DNA of 10,117 bases, taken from an uncultured Lachnospiraceae bacterium (lineage in GTDB: Bacteria; Bacillota_A; Clostridia; Lachnospirales; Lachnospiraceae). The translations under genes and the position numbers were made by a program. The stretch spans positions 1 through 10,117 of the forward strand of contig CAMWWF010000081.1 in the NCBI GenBank assembly GCA_947177885.1. The letters are read 5' to 3'. Each line of letters begins with the position of its first letter. Positions within the stretch are counted from its first letter, which is position 1. Positions 1-6,536 of the stretch are shown piece by piece. The notes under the pieces are model-generated. The model was not told where the DNA came from, made no database searches, and saw only the letters and a list, made by a program, of their open reading frames with translations.

Positions 1-685
1 CTTCCAGATGAACCCCCTTTTCCTCCGCGTATTCTATCAGAGCATGTATGGATTTCCTGCGTCCCCGGACCGTTCTGAGAACCGACAGCGCACCGTTTTC
101 ATCCACGATCAGCACAGGCTTCATACTCAGCGTTTCCGCAACGATACCTTTAAATTTCGTCAGACGCCCGCCCTTGATCAGGTAGGCAAGCGTCTGTACG
201 GTAAAAACATGCCTGATATGTGAGATATAATAATCTGCCGCCTCTATGATCTCTTCTCTGGAAGCTCCTCTTTCCAACAGAGTGACCAGCTTGGAGACTA
301 CCAGCCCGAATCCGATCGATGCAGATTTGGAATCAATGATCGTCAGATCAAAATCAGGATAATCTTCCAACAGGCTGCTCCGGGCAATATTGGCGGCATT
401 ATAAGTGCCTGCGATCCCCGTGGAAAAACAGAGATAAATAACCGCATCACCGGCCTGCGCGTAAGGCGTAAAGGCATCCATGAACATTGCAGGATTGATG
501 TGATAGGTTTTGATATCCCGTTTGACATCATCCAGAATGTTGTAAAAGTCTACCGTCCGGATCGTTGCGCCGTCCAAATAGTCTGTGCCGTCGATTACGA
601 CAGGTGTCGGAATAACATGAATATGATGTTCCTCTATATAGCTTTGGGGCAGATCGGCTGCCGAATCAGTAATAATATGAAGCAT
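1..685 (-). CDS. DegV family (FakB-like) fatty-acid-binding protein, 3' end cut by window
   Basis: 228 codons are visible from ATG at 685; family members are usually about 280-290 residues, so roughly the last fifth lies beyond position 1. Seen: the N-terminal IITDSAADLP motif (residues 4-13), FSTGIAGTYNAA (87-98), the YLIKGGRLTKFKG stretch (168-180) and a late RTVRGRRK (204-211), all in the order expected for DegV proteins. Known of the family: DegV/FakB proteins bind a fatty acid in a two-domain fold, and FakB forms present it to the kinase FakA for phosphorylation and entry into phospholipid. Whether this copy works with FakA cannot be told, as no fakA is in the window. A GAGAGGG ribosome site precedes ATG by about 7 bases. 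No signal peptide, so cytoplasmic. Oddity: the usual KTSQP-like ligand loop reads KTYHINP (59-65). It has its own promoter and operator-like palindrome upstream. Confidence 0.92.
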   Translation of the reverse strand, partial: MLHIITDSAADLPQSYIEEHHIHVIPTPVVIDGTDYLDGATIRTVDFYNILDDVKRDIKTYHINPAMFMDAFTPYAQAGDAVIYLCFSTGIAGTYNAANIARSSLLEDYPDFDLTIIDSKSASIGFGLVVSKLVTLLERGASREEIIEAADYYISHIRHVFTVQTLAYLIKGGRLTKFKGIVAETLSMKPVLIVDENGALSVLRTVRGRRKSIHALIEYAEEKGVHLE

Positions 686-704
686 TTTATTTCCCTCTCT
701 TTTC

Positions 705-718
705 CTTACATTTGTAAG
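705..718. promoter_or_regulatory. Perfect TACA-N2-TGTA palindrome over the DegV transcript start
   Basis: The sequence CTTACA-TT-TGTAAG is a perfect 6+2+6 inverted repeat. It lies directly downstream of the DegV -10 box and about 20 bases before the start codon, where a bound repressor would block RNA polymerase. The core TACAnnTGTA matches the operator type of the CopY/BlaI/MecI winged-helix repressors. That is a resemblance only; no such regulator is encoded in the window. Confidence 0.45.
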
Positions 719-721
719 TTC

Positions 722-750
722 ATTATAACAGATAAACCGGAACTGAAACA
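722..750 (-). promoter_or_regulatory. Probable sigma-A promoter of the DegV gene
   Basis: On the minus strand a perfect TATAAT lies at 722-727. The best-placed -35 is weak (TGTTTC at 745-750, 17-base spacing). The predicted transcript starts near 715, about 30 bases ahead of the DegV start codon and just after the end of the serine hydrolase gene. This suggests the DegV gene can be transcribed on its own even if some read-through occurs. Confidence 0.6.
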
Positions 751-771
751 GACATAAAAAGATCCGCGGTC

Positions 772-2184
772 TCAGAAAGACATTCCCTCACATTCCGCCG
801 AAGCCATCCCCTGAAAATGCTCCTTCATCTCCCTGGAGATCATATCCCCGGCGCAGACGGCTCTGACGCTCATGCGGTTGTCCTTCCACGCGAAATCCAT
901 CCGCACACTTCCCATATCTTCTCCGAGGACATGGCAGTCCAGGATAAAATGTCCCCATTTCCACCTGCCATGGCACTCGCAGGAATATTCCGTATTCAGG
1001 AAAGGCTGCTCTCCCCCTTCCTCTCCGAAGGCAAACGCAAACGCTCCCTCCGGAAGTACGAAATCCAGCCTCTGCTCCTCCCAGTGAAAGGAAAGCTTTT
1101 CCCATTTCAGCACATTGGGATAGAATGTATAGCATCGATCCTGCGTGCGGAGCTGCAGTTTCCTCTCCTCATCAGAGATATGACGGCAGGACGGTCTTTC
1201 AGCTTCCTCCCGCCCCCCGCGATCCCTTAAGTATGGGAACACGGACTGGTAAAAGCAGTCGTGTAAGATCTGTACTCCCGCCGGATTTCCCATGGTGTCG
1301 GCCATGGTGACGTAGCAGAAGTCATACTGCGGAAAGCAGACTGCCAGCTGTCCTCCCATACCGAAGAATGTAAATCCCTCTTCCCGCGGCATCCAGATGA
1401 AATAACCATAACCACACTGTTCATCCAATACCGGCTGCAAATCCGTAGGCACCTGGCATCTCACGGCATCCCGCACATAATCACGGGGAAGATACTCCCT
1501 GCCCTGCAGCATTCCTTCTCTGCTGCACAGATGTGCCACCACCGCCACATCCCGCAGAGTACACATGATACCGCTCCCTCCCTGAGATACCCCCACAGGA
1601 TCCGGAAGAATGTATGCCTCTCTGGAAAATCCAAGTTCATCCAGCATCTCCTCCCGCATATAGTCCAGCATCTTCTTTCCGGTCAGTTTTTCCACCAATG
1701 CGGCAAGCACATGGGAAGAAGAGGTGTCATAGGAAAATACCGTTCCAGGCACATGGTCTGGTTCCACATGAAAAAAAGACTCCGTCCAGTCCTCTCCGTC
1801 ATACCTCTTATAGGTGGTGGAAGAATGACAGGTACGCATGGTCAGCATATCCCTGATGGTCATCTCTTCACACCACGGATGAACGCCTTCCTCCGGAAGC
1901 ATTTCCGGGAAAAAACCGCATATCCTGTCCTCCGGCTTTGCCAGCCCGTTTTTCACCAGCAGCCCCACCGCCAGCGCCGTAAAGCTTTTCGTGACAGAAT
2001 ACATCCGATGCAGACTTTCCCTGTGAAACGGCTCGTAATATCTCTCTACCAGAATGCTGTCACCTTTTATCAGCATATAACCATGGATCCGCACCCCCAT
2101 CCTTCCCAGCAGGTTCTCCAGCTTTTCCACGGCCTCCGCCGGTATCCCATGATCTTCCGGTTTTGCTTCTTTCCATGTAAACAT
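772..2184 (-). CDS. Serine hydrolase, beta-lactamase/penicillin-binding-like family (PF00144 type)
   Basis: 470 residues. Seen: the nucleophile motif SVTK (Ser63, Lys66) in MYSVTKSFTALAVG; the second motif YDT (152-154) in FSYDTSSSHVLAAL; and a GMGGQ turn (275-279) where family members carry HxG or GxG. Residues about 15-320 cover the hydrolase fold. About 330-470 form an extra, probably beta-rich C-terminal domain that I cannot name. Known of the family: class C beta-lactamases, DD-peptidases, esterases and amide hydrolases share this serine-lysine-tyrosine chemistry, so the substrate cannot be assigned. There is no signal peptide or membrane segment, so it probably acts in the cytoplasm, which argues against a classical secreted beta-lactamase. 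ATG at 2184 is chosen because GGGAGAGAGGA lies just upstream. The 150 bases between this gene and the galE terminator hold no promoter I would defend. Confidence 0.9.
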   Translation of the reverse strand: MFTWKEAKPEDHGIPAEAVEKLENLLGRMGVRIHGYMLIKGDSILVERYYEPFHRESLHRMYSVTKSFTALAVGLLVKNGLAKPEDRICGFFPEMLPEEGVHPWCEEMTIRDMLTMRTCHSSTTYKRYDGEDWTESFFHVEPDHVPGTVFSYDTSSSHVLAALVEKLTGKKMLDYMREEMLDELGFSREAYILPDPVGVSQGGSGIMCTLRDVAVVAHLCSREGMLQGREYLPRDYVRDAVRCQVPTDLQPVLDEQCGYGYFIWMPREEGFTFFGMGGQLAVCFPQYDFCYVTMADTMGNPAGVQILHDCFYQSVFPYLRDRGGREEAERPSCRHISDEERKLQLRTQDRCYTFYPNVLKWEKLSFHWEEQRLDFVLPEGAFAFAFGEEGGEQPFLNTEYSCECHGRWKWGHFILDCHVLGEDMGSVRMDFAWKDNRMSVRAVCAGDMISREMKEHFQGMASAECEGMSF

Positions 2185-2338
2185 AACTTATCCTCTCTCC
2201 CTTTCCGCGGTCATATGATATCTCTTCCTTTTCTGCCATAGGGCTTCCCGAATACACTGTTCTGTACAACGGGACAGTCCGACGATCTGAAATCTTTGCC
2301 GATCTCCCGCATTTCTTCCCACCCGGCTTTCCACCCTG

Positions 2339-2379
2339 AAAAAGATTCAGCCGCCACAATACCGACACTGTGGCGACTG
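2339..2379 (-). terminator. Rho-independent terminator after galE
   Basis: On the minus strand an 11-base-pair stem (one G-T wobble) joins CAGTCGCCACA with TGTGGCGGCTG around a 10-base loop. AATC and a run of five T follow. It lies about 80 bases beyond the galE stop codon and separates galE from the serine hydrolase gene. Confidence 0.82.
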
Positions 2380-2459
2380 ACCTGCTTATTACCTATCACT
2401 AATTATTCTGTCATCTGCAGCCCGAATATCCGTGGAAACTATAGTGTACCCCTTATGAC

Positions 2460-3476
2460 TTACTCCTCATACCCGTTGGGATTATTCTTCTGCCATCTCC
2501 AGGAATCCGCACACATCTCCCTGATACCGTACTGTGCCTCCCAGCCCAGTTCCTCCTTTGCCAGGCTTGCATCCGCGTAACAGGCGGCGATATCTCCCTC
2601 ACGGCGCTCCTTGATCACATAAGGGATCTTTACACCGGTAGCCTCCTCGAAGTTCTTCACGATATCCAGAACGCTGTAGCCTGTACCAGTGCCCAGATTA
2701 TAAATCTTCAGGCCCGCTTTCTCCTCAATCTTCTTCAGCGCTTTCACATGACCCATTGCCAGATCCACCACATGGATATAATCCCGGACACCTGTTCCGT
2801 CATGGGTATCATAGTCGTTTCCAAACACACCCAGTTCCTTTAATTTACCCACTGCCACCTGTGTGATATAGGGCATCAGGTTATTGGGAATTCCGTTGGG
2901 ATTCTCTCCCATGGTGCCGCTCTTATGTGCGCCGATGGGATTAAAGTAACGAAGCAGGATCACATTCCATTCAGGATCTGCCTTCTGAATATCAGACAGA
3001 ATCTGCTCCAGCATGGATTTCGTCCAACCGTAAGGATTGGTGCACTGTCCCTTGGGGCACTCTTCCGTAATGGGAATAAATGCGGGATTGCCGTACACAG
3101 TGGCGCTGGAAGAGAAAATGATATTCTTTACATTATGCTTTCTCATCACATCCACCAGAGTCAGTGTACCTGCTATATTGTTCTCATAGTACTCCCAGGG
3201 CTTCTGTACGGACTCACCCACCGCTTTCAGTCCCGCGAAATGAATGACCGCATCAAAATCTTCCTTGGAAAAAATCTCTTCCAAGCCCTCTCTGTCCAGT
3301 ATGTCCGTCTTATAAAAAGGAACTTTCTTACCGGTAATCGCTTCTACCCTCTGTAAGGATTTCTCGCTGGAATTGCTCAAATTATCAAGCACTGCCACGT
3401 CATACCCCGCCTGCTGAAGTTCCACCACCGTATGGCTGCCGATAAACCCGGCGCCGCCTGTTACCAATATCCTCAT
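2460..3476 (-). CDS. galE: UDP-glucose/UDP-N-acetylglucosamine 4-epimerase
   Basis: 338 residues, the normal GalE length. It interconverts UDP-glucose and UDP-galactose in the cytoplasm with bound NAD (Leloir pathway and sugar-nucleotide supply). Seen: the Rossmann motif GGAGFIG (7-13), SSSATVYG (122-129) with the catalytic Thr/Ser region, the YxxxK pair Tyr149-Lys153, RYFNPIGAH (176-184), [14 protein letters not shown] (227-240) and the C-terminal [12 protein letters not shown] (301-312). The start is the ATG at 3476 before RILVTGG. It has AGAGG five bases upstream and matches the family N-terminus; the open frame continues 10 codons further to 3506, but those residues are not family-like. 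Cys299 occupies the position of E. coli Tyr299 and human Cys307, where Cys permits N-acetylated UDP-sugars. The gene has its own likely promoter and strong terminator, so it is probably monocistronic. Confidence 0.97.
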   Translation of the reverse strand: MRILVTGGAGFIGSHTVVELQQAGYDVAVLDNLSNSSEKSLQRVEAITGKKVPFYKTDILDREGLEEIFSKEDFDAVIHFAGLKAVGESVQKPWEYYENNIAGTLTLVDVMRKHNVKNIIFSSSATVYGNPAFIPITEECPKGQCTNPYGWTKSMLEQILSDIQKADPEWNVILLRYFNPIGAHKSGTMGENPNGIPNNLMPYITQVAVGKLKELGVFGNDYDTHDGTGVRDYIHVVDLAMGHVKALKKIEEKAGLKIYNLGTGTGYSVLDIVKNFEEATGVKIPYVIKERREGDIAACYADASLAKEELGWEAQYGIREMCADSWRWQKNNPNGYEE

Positions 3477-3632
3477 AGCTTCCTCTTTCCTGCACCTGCC
3501 GTGCATATTGATCTTGTGCGGTTACTGTTCCTTCCGGCCGTCTTTCCAGACAAGTAATGCGCCTTGCCCGGGCGGCGCAGTTTCTGCAGACAGAATCCCG
3601 GATTTCACAGCAACCCCGTATGGCCCCACAAT

Positions 3633-3655
3633 ACATTGTCCGTGCCACACAATGT
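3633..3655 (-). repeat. Inverted repeat at the start of the galE leader
   Basis: ACATTGT and ACAATGT form a perfect 7-base inverted repeat around 9 bases. It would lie about 8-30 bases into the transcript from the predicted galE promoter. It could be an RNA hairpin in the roughly 185-base leader or an operator. No known riboswitch pattern was recognised. Confidence 0.4.
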
Positions 3656-3669
3656 TTTCTGTTATCATC

Positions 3670-3698
3670 AGCATATCGAAAAAGTGCCGATATCTCAA
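3670..3698 (-). promoter_or_regulatory. Probable galE promoter with an inverted repeat in its spacer
   Basis: On the minus strand TTGAGA (3693-3698) and TATGCT (3670-3675) are 17 bases apart, matching the sigma-A consensus at five and four of six positions. The perfect repeat ATATCG-N9-CGATAT (3673-3693) spans the spacer and the -10 box, so a dimeric regulator could bind here. The predicted start near 3663 gives a leader of about 185 bases before galE. Confidence 0.5.
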
Positions 3699-3739
3699 TA
3701 CATATTTGTTACATAAATCTGTCGAAATGTTAAATTGAC

Positions 3740-3888
3740 CACTATTCACACGTCGCCACCGCGAGGTATGAATGCGCTTTTTGCGTGATCAAACCAAAGC
3801 GATCAGAATAATCGCTTTGACTGCCGTGCGTGAAGCCGTTGTCTTTCCGGCCACTGCGCATCGGTTATCGGTCACAGGGTGAACAGTG
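3740..3888. repeat. Possible short intergenic element bounded by near-perfect inverted repeats
   Basis: CACTATTCAC (3740-3749) and GTGAACAGTG (3879-3888) are inverted copies with one mismatch, bounding about 150 bases without a gene. Inside is a perfect hairpin, CAAAGCGAT (3795-3803) and ATCGCTTTG (3811-3819), around 7 bases. It is not followed by a T run on either strand, so it is not a good terminator. The left end continues into CGTCGCCACCG, and a closely similar string occurs inverted at 9954-9971. The element could be a miniature mobile or dispersed repeat. The rest of the gap between galE and the pyrophosphorylase (3699-4017) shows no coding capacity I can support. Confidence 0.35.
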
Positions 3889-4017
3889 ACTTATACTGCT
3901 TAACGACTGCACTTGCTGTGAAACCAGACTGCATAACTCTGACCAGTTTCATCGCTTGATTACATTAGAGCGTGTTCAGCGGTATGCGGTATAAATTGGG
4001 ATCACTCGTCCGATCAG

Positions 4018-5247
4018 CTACAGAGTAACTCCGTTTTTCTCAAGCAGCGCTCTGGCGCTTTCCACGGAATCCACACCGGTCTTATTCTTGATCGGGGCAA
4101 ACTCCTTCTCCCGAACCACCTCAAAGGGCAGGCAGCTGTCCAGCTGATGGATCATATCCAGCACCAGATTTTCATATTTATAACCGTTAGGTTCCTCCGG
4201 TTTCACCGGATTCCCCTGCTTATCCAGGCATGAGATCTTTTTTTCCACAATATGAAGGGGCAGGCTTCCCGCCATTTTTTCCAGATCGGACACACGGAAG
4301 AGATAATTCAGGATCACACCGAAATAATACGCGGGGTCACCCTTCTCATCCTTTGCGTTCATCAGTTCCTCCGTCAGCTCATAGTACTCCACGATAGACG
4401 GCCTTCCGTCCTCAAGACACATAACGCCCACCTTTTCGTCCGGTGTGTTTTTCCGCACTACCTTGGCCCCTACCGCACAGTCTTTCATAATGGTTGCGCC
4501 GATAAAGCAGGGGTCGGCAATGCGCTGGAGCACATTGTCCACCGCAAAGGTATTCAGCCACTCGATTCCCTTTTCATGAACGAAATTTAACAGCCCCGCA
4601 TTCCGAAGGGACACAAACCATCCCCCGTTACCGTTGGGCGAAGTGGACATTTTTCCCTTTTCCTCCAGACAGATCTTTCCATCATAGTCTGTTGCCGCCG
4701 CCATCTCCTGTTGGAAAAAGTGAATATATTCTTCCTTATACCCAAAATAGTCATGGGCTTTCAAAAAGGCCGTGGTAGACTGATGATTCTTATCGCTGGT
4801 CATGATAAACAGATGGATCCACGTGTCGGCCCGACGCACCACCTCCATCAGATTATTTACCAGGCATTCAAAGATATAGAGTTCTCTGGTCAGCCCGATA
4901 TTATACATTCCCTTGGGATCGTCGGAACCAAGCCGCGTTCCCATACCGCCTGCCAGCAGGACAGCGCCTGCCTTCCCCGCTCTGATCGCCTCGATACCGG
5001 CCGCCTCAAAGGATGCCCTGTGGGCCTCGATCTCCTCCAGCCGCATTACAGCCAGCGGAGTGATGACCCCTTTCTGAACCAGATCCTCCTTATGCCTGCA
5101 TGCGTCGAGGATGCTCATATCTGTGGCTTCTATCTGATCCAGCAATGCCTGCTTTTCCTGTCCGGAAAGCTCCTCATAATATTTCAGCACATGTTCCTGC
5201 CCATATTGCGCCAGCTTCTCCTTTGCCTGTTCCAATGTCATCGCCAT
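4018..5247 (-). CDS. UDP-sugar pyrophosphorylase of the eukaryotic UAP1/UDPGP type
   Basis: 409 residues. Predicted to join UTP with a sugar 1-phosphate, giving a UDP-sugar and pyrophosphate. Seen: the nucleotide-binding loop LAGGMGTRLG (98-107) followed by PKGMYNIGL (111-119), the PNGNGG motif (204-209), AVDN (235-238), ADPCFIG (244-250), GAKVV (260-264) and a late EFAPIKN (382-388) with the phosphate-binding Lys387. This set and order is that of UDP-N-acetylhexosamine pyrophosphorylases (human UAP1/AGX) rather than bacterial GalU or GlmU. Related enzymes also use glucose-1-P or galactose-1-P, so the substrate remains open. The ATG at 5247 is preceded by AGGGG at a 7-base distance. A start at 5313 is open but overlaps the -35 box. 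The neighbouring galE supports a role in UDP-GlcNAc/UDP-GalNAc or UDP-galactose supply. No clear terminator follows. Confidence 0.93.
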   Translation of the reverse strand: MAMTLEQAKEKLAQYGQEHVLKYYEELSGQEKQALLDQIEATDMSILDACRHKEDLVQKGVITPLAVMRLEEIEAHRASFEAAGIEAIRAGKAGAVLLAGGMGTRLGSDDPKGMYNIGLTRELYIFECLVNNLMEVVRRADTWIHLFIMTSDKNHQSTTAFLKAHDYFGYKEEYIHFFQQEMAAATDYDGKICLEEKGKMSTSPNGNGGWFVSLRNAGLLNFVHEKGIEWLNTFAVDNVLQRIADPCFIGATIMKDCAVGAKVVRKNTPDEKVGVMCLEDGRPSIVEYYELTEELMNAKDEKGDPAYYFGVILNYLFRVSDLEKMAGSLPLHIVEKKISCLDKQGNPVKPEEPNGYKYENLVLDMIHQLDSCLPFEVVREKEFAPIKNKTGVDSVESARALLEKNGVTL

Positions 5248-5284
5248 AGTTTTTCCCCTGTAACCTTTCGTTTTGTTATATGAC

Positions 5285-5313
5285 AGTATACCAGACTTTT
5301 CCAGATGGTTCAA
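5285..5313 (-). promoter_or_regulatory. Strong sigma-A promoter of the pyrophosphorylase gene
   Basis: On the minus strand TTGAAC (5308-5313) and TATACT (5285-5290) are exactly 17 bases apart, with an extended TG before the -10 box. The transcript should start near 5278, leaving a leader of about 30 bases before the ATG at 5247. A 12-base palindrome TTTCTTAAGAAA (5326-5337) lies just upstream and could be a regulator site. Confidence 0.82.
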
Positions 5314-5411
5314 TGCCGCGGTTTCTTTCTTAAGAAAACGGCGTTATAACCCGGATCCACCATACACAGTCCCCCTACTCAGAACTGCCATAAACAGAAT
5401 AAGCCCACCAC

Positions 5412-6338
5412 CTACAACTCCAGCCCCGCGAAAAAATCCGCAGCCCCAAAGACTTCTTCCCTGTAACGAAGGAAATACGCTTTCATCTCCGGGTGTTCCT
5501 CGCCGATATCCGCAAGAATATCATTCAGATTCCCCTCCGTCACACAGGATATTGCCGCAAAGAGCTGATAGTATTCCCTGTCATCGCCGTGTTCCCGCAG
5601 GATCACCTGCCATGTCTCATCACTGTTTTCCCCTTTTGTATGAGCACGCAGATAATCCTCCAGCTCCCGGCGCAGCAGAGGAGACAAGCCTTGATCGGAT
5701 AAAAGCCTCAGAAAGATAAGACGGACCTTTTCCTTCCGTCTGCCACTCATATAGGCGTTCAGGTCTGTACTGCCGTAATCTTCCTCACCGCACAGGATCT
5801 GTTTGGAAAATCCCTCCTGATCTGAAGTCCGGAGTACGTTTTTCAGTCTGGCATCCCATTTATCCAGCCACTCCTTTGTACCTGCCGCTTCCATGTCCAG
5901 GAGATAAGCGGCATCCATTGCGGTCACAGCCGCCGCCAGAAGCTCTCCGGGAAATGCAGCAACAGGCTTGTCCGACAGCTGCCCTTCTGCAGAAATAACG
6001 GATATACGCCGTAACTCCTTACATTCCATAAAAACTGCTTTTCCAAAGCGGACGGCCCGATGCGGAAGTATTACCTCCGTGAGATGGTCACAGTAGGCGA
6101 AAGCCCAGTCCCCAATCTCTTCCACAGAGTCTGGCAGCGAGATACGCCGCAGATTCTTTTTGCTCAGGAAAGCCTTTCTGTCAATGACCGTCACCGGCAG
6201 TCCCCCGATCAGCTCCGGAACCTTCACCCGGGAACCCGGCCCCTGAAATCGCGTGATCCGGACAGATTCTTTCCCCTGTCCTGTTTCTGTTTCATAATAC
6301 AGGCTTGCATCCGCAAGCTTCCATTCCTTTTCCCGCAT
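5412..6338 (-). CDS. Cytoplasmic BspA-type leucine-rich-repeat protein with helical C-terminal domain
   Basis: 308 residues. After an N-terminal cap (about 25-51, including the family-typical IGGLPVTVI) come three repeats of exactly 23 residues (52-74, 75-97, 98-120). Each has the pattern aF...NL..I.LP, typical of BspA/LRR_5 repeats. Residues 121-308 are mostly charged and hydrophobic helices and match nothing I recognise. A weak ankyrin-like flavour near 275-295 is only an impression. BspA-type repeats are usually found on surface proteins, but this one has no signal peptide or anchor, so it should be intracellular. Known role of such repeats: protein binding. The gene lies 198 bases after the MoxR ATPase gene with no clear terminator between, suggesting co-transcription and a partner or adaptor role (inference). 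GGAGGAAGGA lies 12 bases before ATG, a somewhat long spacing, but no better start is in frame. Confidence 0.87.
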   Translation of the reverse strand: MREKEWKLADASLYYETETGQGKESVRITRFQGPGSRVKVPELIGGLPVTVIDRKAFLSKKNLRRISLPDSVEEIGDWAFAYCDHLTEVILPHRAVRFGKAVFMECKELRRISVISAEGQLSDKPVAAFPGELLAAAVTAMDAAYLLDMEAAGTKEWLDKWDARLKNVLRTSDQEGFSKQILCGEEDYGSTDLNAYMSGRRKEKVRLIFLRLLSDQGLSPLLRRELEDYLRAHTKGENSDETWQVILREHGDDREYYQLFAAISCVTEGNLNDILADIGEEHPEMKAYFLRYREEVFGAADFFAGLEL

Positions 6339-6418
6339 GTATCGTCTCTGTCCTTCCTCCGGTCACGGTCTCCGGCTCCTTTCCCGGTCAGCGCTTGCGC
6401 CCTTTTCAGACGGCAAAT

Positions 6419-6448
6419 TCAATCCCGCCGGCTCCGTCGGGGAATTGA
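6419..6448. repeat. Imperfect inverted repeat between ATPase and LRR genes
   Basis: TCAATCCCG and CGGGGAATTGA face each other around 10 bases and pair with one or two bulges. Neither strand has a proper T run after it, so it is unlikely to terminate transcription. It may fold in the mRNA between the ATPase and LRR genes. Confidence 0.3.
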
Positions 6449-6536
6449 CCGCTCCCTCTATCGGATACACTTTTTACGAAGTCCGGAATTGCCTGATACA
6501 AGGTGCTTAATGACGGTGACGCGGTATCTCGTAACA

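Noticed and set aside
1531..2241. 236-residue open frame on the plus strand
   Set aside because: Antisense of the serine hydrolase; no recognisable domain and a His/Pro/Arg-rich composition.
3477..3506. Upstream start extending GalE by 10 residues
   Set aside because: The ATG at 3476 has a well-spaced ribosome site and gives the standard GalE N-terminus starting at the Rossmann motif.
3522..3749. 75-residue minus-strand frame upstream of galE
   Set aside because: It spans the predicted galE promoter and leader, has no ribosome site and resembles no protein family.
3795..3819. Perfect 9-base-pair hairpin as terminator of the pyrophosphorylase gene
   Set aside because: No T run follows on either strand, and it lies about 200 bases after the stop codon.
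5248..5313. Upstream start extending the pyrophosphorylase by 22 residues
   Set aside because: The start codon would overlap the -35 box at 5308-5313 and so lie outside the transcript; ATG at 5247 has a good ribosome site.
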